From: Burkholderiales bacterium UBA4657
GTDB lineage: Bacteria > Pseudomonadota > Gammaproteobacteria > Burkholderiales > Burkholderiaceae_E
Assembly: GCA_002405475.1 (NCBI GenBank)
Contig: DHLX01000018.1
Span: 361,797 to 375,266, forward strand
Length of the DNA stretch: 13,470 nt
Direction of reading: 5' to 3'
A program made the position numbers and the translations under genes. The notes under the pieces were generated by a model. The model worked only from the letters and a program-made list of their open reading frames with translations. It was not told where the DNA came from and did not search any database. Of this stretch, positions 1 through 7,821 are shown piece after piece (position 1 is the stretch's first letter; every line of letters starts with the position of its first letter).

Positions 1-99
1 GGCGTGCTTTCCAATCCTAGGCACAACTGCCGGCTAACTTATCATCTGGAAGTCAGGAAAGTAGTGGCAGAGAAAATCCCCGGTGTTGACTCGATGACG
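1..99. other. Short gene-free left edge
   Basis: No start-to-stop reading frame of useful length, tRNA-like fold or convincing terminator was seen here. It lies downstream of the stop codon of the minus-strand WYL gene. A CCTAGG palindrome at 16-21 is the only small motif noticed and has no assigned role. The end of another gene could lie just outside the window. Confidence 0.5.
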
Positions 100-897
100 C
101 TAATTGCCAAATAGAACAGCCGTATCTCTAACATTATTAGCGAGTAATTGATATTCAGGAGGAGGTTGCCTATCTTCGTCTACTGCAATACGTAAATCTT
201 GTACCACATATGGTGCAAGGCACTCCCGAACTTTAAGTTTCATATGGTTTCGACCAGGAAAATACTCTTGCGCAATCATTTCTTGCTGAGGCTTGCTGAG
301 TTTTGGGTGAGGAATAACTTTAATATTTAAAATTGAATGCCATTTTTTATCTTTTTTGCGGACATCGTCAAAAATCTTTTCTACCTGTGCGGCTTCGGCG
401 ATGCGACCCAAAGTGAAATCTCGGTAATCTTGTCTTTCGGCGCACCAAGCCCTTACATGCCATCGCCGAGGAACTCGTACAAATGCGTGCGGGAATATTA
501 GCCTTTTTGTTCCTTCGGGATAATTCATAGACCTATAGTTGATTTCGACACCTTTCTGGTGCTTGATCGCCTGAAAAAGGACTGAAAAAAGGTCAGGAGA
601 AACATTCGATAGATCAAAACGAGCGTCCTCTACCAATAAATTTACGTTGTCCTGCTTATTCGATCTCAAAACTCTCAAATACTCATCAGGCGAGTTGGAG
701 ACATAGCCCGCAGGCTTAACTAATTGTAGAGGCGCATGAGAACTCGAACGTCTTGCCTTGCTGCCCAGTTTTTTTTCGAGTTCAGCTATTAATCGGCTTG
801 CCCATACTACCTTCACATCCAATAACTCACGGATGCGCTCGTTGTTTATCCCACCTTCCCAAATTAAAACAGTCTCAAGGTCTGATAAATGTGACAT
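100..897 (-). CDS. WYL-domain transcriptional regulator (BrxR/CapW-like), divergent from cas3
   Basis: A 265-residue predicted DNA-binding regulator. Residues 1-60 look like a winged helix-turn-helix. Residues about 95-170 form a WYL domain with the characteristic RWHVRAWC (145-152) followed by RDFTLGRI (159-166); the W-Y-L triad itself reads W146-H147-V148. Residues about 188-255 resemble the C-terminal WCX extension, with a PHPKLS segment (197-202) followed by the VRECLAPYVVQDLRI stretch. This wHTH-WYL-WCX order is that of BrxR and CapW, repressors of BREX and CBASS defence loci. The ATG at 897 is preceded by AGGA (bases 905-908 on the plus strand) at a 7-nt spacing, which supports this start. 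It is transcribed away from cas3 across a 99-bp gap holding a palindrome, so it probably represses the cas operon and itself. Regulation and ligand are inferred; the family call is firm. Confidence 0.87.
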   Translation of the reverse strand: MSHLSDLETVLIWEGGINNERIRELLDVKVVWASRLIAELEKKLGSKARRSSSHAPLQLVKPAGYVSNSPDEYLRVLRSNKQDNVNLLVEDARFDLSNVSPDLFSVLFQAIKHQKGVEINYRSMNYPEGTKRLIFPHAFVRVPRRWHVRAWCAERQDYRDFTLGRIAEAAQVEKIFDDVRKKDKKWHSILNIKVIPHPKLSKPQQEMIAQEYFPGRNHMKLKVRECLAPYVVQDLRIAVDEDRQPPPEYQLLANNVRDTAVLFGN

Positions 898-921
898 TTA
901 AATATCCTAGGTAATTTGTAC

Positions 922-950
922 TTGTATAAAATTATTCTGTAATATAAAAT
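922..950 (+). promoter_or_regulatory. Candidate sigma-70 promoter of the cas operon
   Basis: TTGTAT (922-927) and TAAAAT (945-950), 17 bp apart, form a plausible -35/-10 pair reading toward cas3, with a start expected near 957. An alternative pair is TTGTAC (916-921) with TAATAT (940-945) at 18 bp. The left arm of the inverted repeat coincides with the -35. By symmetry the right arm gives a TTGTAT on the minus strand that could serve the WYL gene, although no good minus-strand -10 follows it. AT-rich DNA yields promoter-like strings easily. Confidence 0.4.
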
Positions 951-957
951 TATACAA
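922..957. promoter_or_regulatory. Candidate operator: 8-bp inverted repeat between the WYL gene and cas3
   Basis: TTGTATAA at 922-929 and TTATACAA at 950-957 are perfect inverted copies separated by 20 bp. Inside lies an 11-bp direct repeat, TATAAAATTAT, at 925-935 and 943-953. The 36-bp element sits in the only gap between two divergent genes, next to a WYL regulator gene, so a dimeric WYL protein is the natural candidate binder. The region is very AT-rich, which raises the chance of accidental symmetry; an 8-bp perfect match containing C/G positions is still notable. Confidence 0.5.
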
Positions 958-996
958 TTAAATAAGTAATGATATGTTAAGTGAACAATCAAGTCG

Positions 997-3666
997 ATGA
1001 AAGTTTATAGACATCAGCCATGGGGGAAGCTAGGCTCAGAGAGTATTCACCCGCTGTGCGACCATATGCTTGATGTTGCGGCCTGCTTCAAGGCGATCAT
1101 TGCTACAAAAAGTATAAGACGAGCGTTGGAAAAACTGGCTGGGCGGTCACTTGACGAGATTGATATTCAGAGGCTTGCTGCGCTTGTTTTTCTGCATGAT
1201 ATTGGCAAAGCCAACGCTGGGTTTCAGGCGAAATTTTGGGTCGCAAATAAGAAGCCAATACCAGAATTCTGGCCCAGACCCACGGGGCACTCAAGTGAAG
1301 CTTTATATATTTTTGAAAATCCAAAACTGATAGAACTGCTCCCTATATACGAAATGAGTAACTGGGGAGCAAATTGTCTAAGCCTATTACGCGCTTCAAT
1401 TAGCCACCACGGTCGTCCTGTCATCAATCCACTGGACCCCGGTGGTCAGAGAATGATATGGACTCCAGTCAAAAAATCTGGGGAAGTCCTCTATGACCCC
1501 GCTTTCACATTGAAAGAGATCGGGCAAAAAACAAAAGAGTGGTTCCCGGAAGCATTCTTGCCAGGGCAACCTCTGCCGCAAAATGCTCAATTTGAACATT
1601 TGTTCGCGGGGTTGGTTCAGTTTGCCGATTGGCTGGGCTCGGATAAAACTTTTTTTCCTTATTCGGTGCCAGGAGAGGATCGGTATGAGACTGTTTGGCA
1701 GCGAGGCAGGGAGGCGGTGGAACGCATCGGTATAGATGCCAGCAAGTTCCGCGCGGCTCTCCCAGAAAATCTTAATTTTTCAAAAGTTTTTAATGTTTCA
1801 AACCCTCGACCCATACAAGAGAAAATGGGGGATTCAGCACTGGGACCGCTACTAATATTAGAGTCAGAAACTGGTAGCGGCAAAACTGAAGCCGCGTTCT
1901 GGCGCTTTGCAAATCTGTATCAGCAGGGCAAGGTAGATGGGTTGTATTTCGCGCTTCCAACACGGGTTGCAGCTACCCAGCTCTATGAACGTACCCGGCA
2001 TTTTGCTACAGGATTATGGAAAGAATCAGGACAAACGCCTCCGGTAGTAGTTCGCGCACTGGCCGGCTATGAAAATGCTGATGGGCATGATGTGATTAAG
2101 CTACCTGAATTTAAGGTGCTTTGGGCAGATAATCCAGAGGATCAGGTTGCACATACCCGATGGGCTGCCGAATCTAGTAAACGATTTTTGGCTGCACCAA
2201 TTGCAGTAGGCACTATTGACCAGGCTCTGTTGGCAGTCTTGCAAGTGCGGCATGCCCATATGCGAAATGGCCTTTTGTCGCGTAGTTTGCTGGTGGTCGA
2301 TGAAGTCCATGCGTCCGATGCGTACATGGCAACACTGCTTGAGCATTTACTCAAGGCTCACTTAAAAGCAGGCGGCCATGCGCTTTTGCTATCGGCCACC
2401 TTGGGCTCCAGCGCACGCCACCGCTACCAGCGCTTGATTTCTCCCGACGTGCCCATGCCCACACTAGCGCAGGCAACTGACCTGCCTTACCCCGCACTCA
2501 CCGATGGCACGGTTGTTAACGCTTTACCGGACTCAGGTCGTAGCAAGCGTGTTCACTGGCAAGTGAAAAACTGTATTGATAGTCCGGACGACATTGCTGC
2601 CTTGGCCATAGATGCTGCTAGGCAGGGGGCCAAAGTGCTGGTCATTCGCAACACAGTACCCACGGCATTGGCTACTTTCCGCGCCGTCGAAAGCATGGCA
2701 CAGAAAAACGGTTTGCAAGAAGCCTTGTTCAACCTGAGCGGTATTGCCACAGTGCACCACAGCCGCTACAGCCGCGAAGACCGCCCTATGTTGGACAAAG
2801 CGGTTGAGCAGCAAATTGGCAAGGAACGCGCCAAGCCGTTGCAAGCCTGTATCGTGGTGGGCACGCAAACACTGGAACAAAGCTTGGATATTGATGCCGA
2901 TCTGCTCATTACCGATCTCTGCCCAATGGACGTGCTGTTGCAACGTGTAGGCCGTCTACACCGCCATGACCGAAAGCCGGAAGAGCGCCCAGAAAGCTAC
3001 AGGCAGGCTCAGGCGGTGGTTTTGGTACCAAACGACCACAGTCTAGAAGCTTGCCTTAAGAAGTCACGTCATGGTTTAGGCCGGTTTCATAACGGCGGGG
3101 GTATCTACATCGATTTACGAATTCTGGAGGCCACTAGACGGCTTATCAGCGGCGCAGACAGTCATCTCATTCCGCAAGACAACCGGGGGTTAGTGGAGCG
3201 GGCAACTCATCCAGAAGTGTTGGCTGAACTCGAAAAGGAATTGGGGGCGGATTGGATGGCGCATGGACTGGATATACTTGGAGATGTGATGGCGGCAACC
3301 GTACAAGGCAAACACAATGTTCTGGATTTCAGAAAGCACTTTTGGGAAATTGATGAAAGTGGATATGAAGTCGATGCATATTGTTTCACCGGAATCGAGC
3401 AACACATCAGTAGCCGTATTGGAGCTGGCGATTATCTGTTGAGCTTCGATCCACCCCAACGCAGTCCATTTGGGATAAAAGAGGTACGAAGAATTCCTGT
3501 CAGTCCTCGAATGTGGCCAAAAGAGTTGCCGCCAGAAACACTGCCAGTAATCCAGGCTACGGAAACCGATGGTGCCTTTATCTTCACACTAGGTGCAACC
3601 ACCTACCGCTACAGCCGCTTAGGACTGGAGCGAATCAGCGACAAAGCGGATGGAGTAAACCCATGA
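997..3666 (+). CDS. cas3: CRISPR-associated nuclease/helicase Cas3 (type I-E)
   Basis: An 889-residue Cas3, the ATP-driven 3'-5' helicase and HD nuclease recruited by Cascade to degrade target DNA. The N-terminal HD domain has H23, the H67-D68 pair, H98, H137-H138 and D211. The superfamily 2 helicase follows: Walker A ETGSGKT (291-297, K296), DEVH box (435-438), SAT (466-468), motif V VGTQTLEQSLDID (621-633) and motif VI QRVGRLHR (649-656). All are intact. The length matches the single-chain I-E form (E. coli 888). The ATG at 997 is forced, because an in-frame TGA lies at 982-984; no clear Shine-Dalgarno precedes it, so initiation may be weak. It is the first gene of the operon and overlaps cas8e by ATGA. 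G+C swings strongly inside the gene. Confidence 0.98.
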   Translation: MKVYRHQPWGKLGSESIHPLCDHMLDVAACFKAIIATKSIRRALEKLAGRSLDEIDIQRLAALVFLHDIGKANAGFQAKFWVANKKPIPEFWPRPTGHSSEALYIFENPKLIELLPIYEMSNWGANCLSLLRASISHHGRPVINPLDPGGQRMIWTPVKKSGEVLYDPAFTLKEIGQKTKEWFPEAFLPGQPLPQNAQFEHLFAGLVQFADWLGSDKTFFPYSVPGEDRYETVWQRGREAVERIGIDASKFRAALPENLNFSKVFNVSNPRPIQEKMGDSALGPLLILESETGSGKTEAAFWRFANLYQQGKVDGLYFALPTRVAATQLYERTRHFATGLWKESGQTPPVVVRALAGYENADGHDVIKLPEFKVLWADNPEDQVAHTRWAAESSKRFLAAPIAVGTIDQALLAVLQVRHAHMRNGLLSRSLLVVDEVHASDAYMATLLEHLLKAHLKAGGHALLLSATLGSSARHRYQRLISPDVPMPTLAQATDLPYPALTDGTVVNALPDSGRSKRVHWQVKNCIDSPDDIAALAIDAARQGAKVLVIRNTVPTALATFRAVESMAQKNGLQEALFNLSGIATVHHSRYSREDRPMLDKAVEQQIGKERAKPLQACIVVGTQTLEQSLDIDADLLITDLCPMDVLLQRVGRLHRHDRKPEERPESYRQAQAVVLVPNDHSLEACLKKSRHGLGRFHNGGGIYIDLRILEATRRLISGADSHLIPQDNRGLVERATHPEVLAELEKELGADWMAHGLDILGDVMAATVQGKHNVLDFRKHFWEIDESGYEVDAYCFTGIEQHISSRIGAGDYLLSFDPPQRSPFGIKEVRRIPVSPRMWPKELPPETLPVIQATETDGAFIFTLGATTYRYSRLGLERISDKADGVNP
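3652..3655 (+). promoter_or_regulatory. Ribosome binding site of cas8e (decides the start)
   Basis: GGAG with a 7-nt spacer before the ATG at 3663. The same frame is open back to an ATG at 3513, but that would bury about 150 bp in cas3 and add 50 residues with no family resemblance, so 3663 is preferred. Confidence 0.75.
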
Positions 3667-5267
3667 TTACAGAAATCAGCGCGTCTGATGCTGAGAAAAC
3701 AATGTTCGGCAATCTGCTTGATGAGCGGCTGCTGCATTACCGCCGAACCAATACGGGTGAGCGCACCGCGACGACCCTACCCGAGTTGTTCGTAGCGATG
3801 GTACAAAATCAGGTGCGAGACTTCCCAGCGCTACGCCCACACCAGCGCCACCCGTGGCATGCATTTTTGGTTCAGCTGGCCGCCATAGCGTTGCACCGTG
3901 CCGAACGTACAGAGCCTTTTACAACCGCAACCGAATGGCGTGTAGCGTTGCTTGCTCTTACGCCTGATGACCCAGATGGCGCTGCTTGGTGTTTGGTGAG
4001 CCCGTTTGATAGGCCTGCATTCATGCAAGCAGCTGTATTGGGTGACTTGGCTTCCACGTGGGAGACCAAGAGAACACCAGACGAAATTGATGTCATCAAA
4101 GCATCAAAGAATCATGATTTAAAAGCACAGCGCATGACCCGAGCAGGCCCAGAGGATTGGCTTTTTTCACTTGTAAGCCTGCAAACACAGTCACCCAGTG
4201 ACAGTGGATCCTACAAAGAGTCCTCAAAAATGGATGGAGGTTGGGGTAGGCGACCTGGCATGGGCATCGTTCCGCCCGGAGGCTATGGATGCCGCTGGTT
4301 AAGGGATCTAAAAATACTACTCGCAGAGCGTGACCATATTGCTGAAAAGTACGGGTTCAACCGGAAAGGGGTGGCATTAGCTTGGCTGCTTCCTTGGGAT
4401 GGATCGGCAATGAGTGCCGTTTCTGTTGCTCAGCTTGATCCTTTCTATATTGAAGTTTCTCGAAGGGTTCGCGTCAATTGCGATGCCAGTTTTTATACCG
4501 CAAAGACAGCCACAACCCCGAATGCACGGATTCAATCGATTGCTGGAGGCTTGACTGGCGACATTTGGTCACCAATTGATCAAGACCAGGACGGGCGAAA
4601 AGTCTTTACGACACGGCCTTACGGATTTGGCTACAGGACGGCCGTGAACTTGCTTGTACCCACAAAAATTGAGTTATCTCCTGCTATGAAGCCACAGCGC
4701 TTTGATCCTGTGGTTGGTTTGAAATTGAATATGGAGAGTATTGCTTGGGGGCCCAAAAACACCAATGCTGGATATCACAAAAGAGAGATTGCCATTGGGA
4801 AAAAGTTAGCAGTGATGCTTGCTTCTGCGAAGCAAGCGGAGATTGATGAAGTAGCCGCAATTTCAAAATCTAGAGTCGAACAACTGGGCGAGATAACTTG
4901 GATGCTCGAACAAGCTTTGATGGTGCTCCTAACGCATGACTCGTTGAGCAAAAGCAAAATGAAGGATGAAGCTCTTAAGGAGCGAGCAAAGCGCTTTTCT
5001 CAGCCCTTTGAAGCCCAATGTGATGCTGAGTTCTTTCCTGAGTTGTTTGAGGAAATTGAGACACCCGACCGAGAGGCGGTTCGCAACCGATGGTTGCGGA
5101 CGTTGGCAAGCCGAGCTGAATCTGTTTTGCAATCCGCATTCGCTGCTGGCCCACGAAGCGGGCAACTTCGCTATAGGGCGCAATCAGCAGCGCTTGATCG
5201 TTTGCATTCAGCCATGCGAAGCGAGAAATTTCCTGCCCTTGCCCACGCCCTGAAGTCCAAAAAATAA
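3663..5267 (+). CDS. cas8e: Cascade large subunit Cas8e (CasA/Cse1)
   Basis: A 534-residue Cse1/CasA, the large Cascade subunit that reads the PAM, opens target DNA and docks Cas3. The N-terminal region has the family pattern NLLDERLLHYR followed by LPELFVAMVQNQVRDFPALRP and HPWHAFLVQLAAIAL. The central K-M-D-G-G-W-G-R-R-P-G-M-G-I stretch (residues 189-202) matches the conserved GG(F/Y/W)GxRPxxG motif of Cse1. The charged helical C-terminal part corresponds to the four-helix bundle region. It is slightly longer than E. coli CasA (502). The start at 3663 overlaps the cas3 stop as ATGA, indicating translational coupling; such coupling is unlike E. coli, where cas3 is separately transcribed. The next gene, cse2, starts 37 bp downstream. 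Confidence 0.96.
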   Translation: MITEISASDAEKTMFGNLLDERLLHYRRTNTGERTATTLPELFVAMVQNQVRDFPALRPHQRHPWHAFLVQLAAIALHRAERTEPFTTATEWRVALLALTPDDPDGAAWCLVSPFDRPAFMQAAVLGDLASTWETKRTPDEIDVIKASKNHDLKAQRMTRAGPEDWLFSLVSLQTQSPSDSGSYKESSKMDGGWGRRPGMGIVPPGGYGCRWLRDLKILLAERDHIAEKYGFNRKGVALAWLLPWDGSAMSAVSVAQLDPFYIEVSRRVRVNCDASFYTAKTATTPNARIQSIAGGLTGDIWSPIDQDQDGRKVFTTRPYGFGYRTAVNLLVPTKIELSPAMKPQRFDPVVGLKLNMESIAWGPKNTNAGYHKREIAIGKKLAVMLASAKQAEIDEVAAISKSRVEQLGEITWMLEQALMVLLTHDSLSKSKMKDEALKERAKRFSQPFEAQCDAEFFPELFEEIETPDREAVRNRWLRTLASRAESVLQSAFAAGPRSGQLRYRAQSAALDRLHSAMRSEKFPALAHALKSKK

Positions 5268-5289
5268 CCCACATCCACATCATCTGACC

Positions 5290-5295
5290 AGGAGA
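5290..5295 (+). promoter_or_regulatory. Ribosome binding site of cse2
   Basis: AGGAGA, one of the strongest Shine-Dalgarno matches in the operon, lies 9 nt before the ATG at 5305 in the 37-bp cas8e-cse2 gap. Cse2 is a two-copy subunit of Cascade, so efficient initiation would suit its stoichiometry. Confidence 0.7.
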
Positions 5296-5304
5296 AACAC
5301 GACC

Positions 5305-5850
5305 ATGCTTGAGCTTTCAGAATCAGCGGTGCAGCAGTCTGCGCCCGAACCTGCAACTACGGGAGAATTTTCGATTGGCAAGCTTGCGGGATTTATTGAC
5401 CGTTCAGACCCAGGCACCCGCGCCGCATTAGCGCGGCTTGACCCTGATGCATTGCGTCCACACCAAATTGCTGCACTATCACGAGCGCTAATCGATACTG
5501 GTTTGTCCCCTGACAGATGGCAACCGTCCACATGGAAGCGCTGGGCGCTGATTGCCCACGGCATAACATTGGCGGGGCACGGTAAGGGCTCGCTTGGAAA
5601 ACAGTTCGCCGAAGCTGGAGTGTCGGAACCACGCGTTACCAAATTACTGGTCTCGCGCGACGATGCGTTTTTGCAAATTGTTCCTCGTTTACTACGCCTA
5701 TTGGCCAGCAAGCAGGTCAAACCCAATTGGTACACCCTGAGCGAACTCATTCAAAAAAACGACTCGCAAGGCAAAGCACAAGAAGAGGCCGAAGCATTGC
5801 GCCTACGTATTGCGGGGGACTATTTCAGCGCCATCACTAGCAGCAAATAA
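5305..5850 (+). CDS. cse2: Cascade small subunit Cse2 (CasB)
   Basis: A 181-residue all-helical small subunit. Two copies normally line the belly of Cascade and hold the displaced non-target strand. Recognisable family features are GTRAALARLDP (residues 37-47) and SEPRVTKLLVSRDDAFLQIV (107-126), followed by PRLLRLLA and NWYTLSELI (141-149). About 20 N-terminal residues (acid and Ala/Pro/Thr rich) precede the domain and look disordered; E. coli CasB is 160 residues. The ATG at 5305 is fixed by a strong ribosome binding site. Assignment rests on these motifs plus the position between cas8e and cas7e, which is invariant in this subtype. Confidence 0.95.
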   Translation: MLELSESAVQQSAPEPATTGEFSIGKLAGFIDRSDPGTRAALARLDPDALRPHQIAALSRALIDTGLSPDRWQPSTWKRWALIAHGITLAGHGKGSLGKQFAEAGVSEPRVTKLLVSRDDAFLQIVPRLLRLLASKQVKPNWYTLSELIQKNDSQGKAQEEAEALRLRIAGDYFSAITSSK

Positions 5851-5885
5851 ACCAAGTTTTATCTATCTCAACAAGGACATCCGTC

Positions 5886-7085
5886 ATGACCATTCTGCCC
5901 CGTTTCATTCAAATCCATACCCTGCACAACTACCCCGCCGCCTTGCTCAATCGCGACGATGCTGGTTTGGCCAAACGCTTGCCTTATGGCAACGCCACAC
6001 GAACCCGCATTTCTTCGCAGTGCCTCAAGCGTCATTGGCGTGTGGCGGACGATGTGTTCTCTTTATCCAGCCTGGGAGTGCCGATGGCCATCCGTTCGCG
6101 TGAGCTGCCTCGCCAAATGCGCGACATGATGATTGCGCATGGTATGAATGAAGCGTTGGCGCAAGCTGCTGTTGAGGGTATGCGCAATGCAGGCCTTTTG
6201 GACAAAGCAGGCAAAAGCCCGCAAGGCGAAGACGCATTGAGCACAGGTCAAGCCGTTTTACTTGGTAAAGCTGAGCGCGATTACCTGATTGGCAAGTGCA
6301 TCACCCTGGGGCGAGAGCACACAGAGGCTAAAGCCTTGAAAGAGGCGGTGGCTGCTTGGTTGAAAGAGAAAGACGAAAAGAAAAACATCGAAGCCATGAA
6401 GTTGGGGAGCGGTTTGGAGTCGGCCCTTTTTGGCCGCATGGTCACATCGGATGTGTTGACAAGTCGCGATGCCGCTGTGTACGTAGCCCATGCGTTCACG
6501 GTGCATAAGGCTCAAGTGGAAAACGATTACTTCACGGTGGTGGACGATCTGTTACGTGAATCGGGCGAACTTGGATCGGCGGGCATCTTCGACACCGAAC
6601 TGGCCTCGGGTCTGTACTACGGCTATGTGGTGGTGGACGTACCGCAATTGGTGGCCAACCTTGAAGGCGTGAAGATCGAGGACTGCTTCAAGGTGGGCGC
6701 AGACCAGCGCGAACTGGCAGCCAAAGTGGTGCATCACTTGCTGCATTTAATTGCCACCGTCAGCCCCGGTGCCAAGCGGGGCAGTACGGCGCCCTTTGAA
6801 TGGGCAAAATTTATGTTGGCGGAAGTGGGGGATTGGCAGCCGCGGAGTTTGGCTGGTGCATTCCAAAATGCATTGGAGACCAAGGGCGAAAAAATCCGCG
6901 AGCGTGCAGTAGGCCAATTGGCTGATGAGTTGCAGCGCCTGGATGCGGCCTATGGCGCACCCAGTGAACGTCGCTTTTTGAGTGTGGATGATTCCCAAGT
7001 TCCAGGTGCTGAACGTTTGCCATTGTCGAGCCTGACCCAATGGGTGCAAGACCGCATCGTGAGCGGCGCTGCACAAGGTGCCTGA
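5886..7085 (+). CDS. cas7e: Cascade backbone subunit Cas7e (CasC/Cse4)
   Basis: A 399-residue Cas7-family RAMP protein; six copies normally coat the crRNA spacer and form the Cascade backbone. Family hallmarks are IQIHTLHNYP near the N-terminus, NRDDAGLAKR (22-31) and RTRISSQCLKR (39-49), the conserved Cse4 signature around the RNA-binding palm. It is somewhat longer than E. coli CasC (363). An AAGGA (5873-5877) precedes the ATG by 8 nt. The gap to cse2 is 35 bp. The stop lies 1 nt before the preferred cas5e ATG, so the two genes are probably translationally coupled. Confidence 0.97.
   Translation: MTILPRFIQIHTLHNYPAALLNRDDAGLAKRLPYGNATRTRISSQCLKRHWRVADDVFSLSSLGVPMAIRSRELPRQMRDMMIAHGMNEALAQAAVEGMRNAGLLDKAGKSPQGEDALSTGQAVLLGKAERDYLIGKCITLGREHTEAKALKEAVAAWLKEKDEKKNIEAMKLGSGLESALFGRMVTSDVLTSRDAAVYVAHAFTVHKAQVENDYFTVVDDLLRESGELGSAGIFDTELASGLYYGYVVVDVPQLVANLEGVKIEDCFKVGADQRELAAKVVHHLLHLIATVSPGAKRGSTAPFEWAKFMLAEVGDWQPRSLAGAFQNALETKGEKIRERAVGQLADELQRLDAAYGAPSERRFLSVDDSQVPGAERLPLSSLTQWVQDRIVSGAAQGA
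7075..7080 (+). promoter_or_regulatory. Ribosome binding site of cas5e (decides the start)
   Basis: AAGGTG, inside the last codons of cas7e, lies 6 nt before the ATG at 7087. The competing GTG start at 7078 falls inside this motif, which argues against it. Confidence 0.65.
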
Positions 7086-7086
7086 G

Positions 7087-7821
7087 ATGGCGCGGCATTT
7101 GTTATTGCGACTGCGAGCGCCTTTGATTGCGTTTGGCGGCGAGACCATAGACAACTATGGTGTCATCCGTGACTTTCCGGCTTTGTCAATGGTGACCGGT
7201 TTGTTTGGTAACGCCATGGGTTGGGACCGTGGTGATGATGCTTTACACAACCGCTTGCAAGAGCGGATGGTGATGGGTGCAAGGTTGGATTCCGATGGCG
7301 AGCGATTGGTGGATTTTCAGACTGCTCAATTGCAAGCCAATGACAAAGGGTGGACTAGCCGTGGTGTGGCAGAAGAACGCGCTGGAGGAGCAGGCTCTTA
7401 TGCTGGCCCTCATCTACGTTACCGCCATTACCACGCAGACATGAACGTCCTGGTTGCTCTACGCCTTCAGCCTGGCGATGAATCGCCCACTTTGGAAGAT
7501 TTGGCCACCGCACTAGACAAACCCGCTCGACCTTTGTTTGTGGGCCGCAAGAACTGTTTGCCGACAAGCCGCCTGATGGCAGGCTGGGTTGAGGCGGACA
7601 ATATTCTGAGTGCTTTGCAATTGGCAGAACCTGCTTTGTTACACAACGTTCACGCCCAGTGGCCTGACGGCGAAGGCCGCTTGCCCGATCAGCAAGATAG
7701 AACGTTGGACGTGTGCGACGAGCGCAATTGGACTAGCGGCGTACACGGCGGGTGGCGTCCGGTGCGCGAAGGGGTGTTGCGTTTTGCTTCGCAGAGCACC
7801 ACAGATCAGGAGGTCGCATGA
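7087..7821 (+). CDS. cas5e: Cascade subunit Cas5e (CasD)
   Basis: A 244-residue Cas5 RAMP protein that caps Cascade by binding the crRNA 5' handle (here ATAGACCC) and contacts Cas8e. The N-terminus, MARHLLLRLRAPLIAFGG, matches the first beta-strand of the fold. Next come RDFPALSMVTGLFGNAMGWDR, the usual CasD pattern with its glycine-containing helix, and RYRHYHADMNV (111-121). In type I-E, Cas5 is structural and not a nuclease. The ATG at 7087 is preferred over a GTG at 7078, because it has a ribosome binding site and gives the expected N-terminus. It overlaps cas6e by ATGA. It is slightly longer than E. coli CasD (224). Confidence 0.96.
   Translation: MARHLLLRLRAPLIAFGGETIDNYGVIRDFPALSMVTGLFGNAMGWDRGDDALHNRLQERMVMGARLDSDGERLVDFQTAQLQANDKGWTSRGVAEERAGGAGSYAGPHLRYRHYHADMNVLVALRLQPGDESPTLEDLATALDKPARPLFVGRKNCLPTSRLMAGWVEADNILSALQLAEPALLHNVHAQWPDGEGRLPDQQDRTLDVCDERNWTSGVHGGWRPVREGVLRFASQSTTDQEVA
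7808..7813 (+). promoter_or_regulatory. Ribosome binding site of cas6e (decides the start)
   Basis: AGGAGG sits at the end of cas5e, only 4 nt before the ATG at 7818. Spacing is tight but the match is perfect. The cas6e frame is open further upstream to 7752, but that extension has no family resemblance and no such site. Confidence 0.7.

Noticed and set aside
906..911. CCTAGG palindrome as an operator half-site
   Set aside because: It contains the AGGA ribosome binding site of the minus-strand WYL gene, which explains it; the same string recurs at 16-21 and inside cas1 without evident role.
2533..2943. 136-residue minus-strand frame within cas3
   Set aside because: It is antisense to the helicase motifs, has no recognisable domain, and is explained as a shadow of the G+C-rich cas3 segment.
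3513..3662. N-terminal extension of cas8e starting inside cas3
   Set aside because: It lies wholly within the cas3 reading frame region, lacks family resemblance, and the ATG at 3663 has a good ribosome binding site and ATGA coupling.
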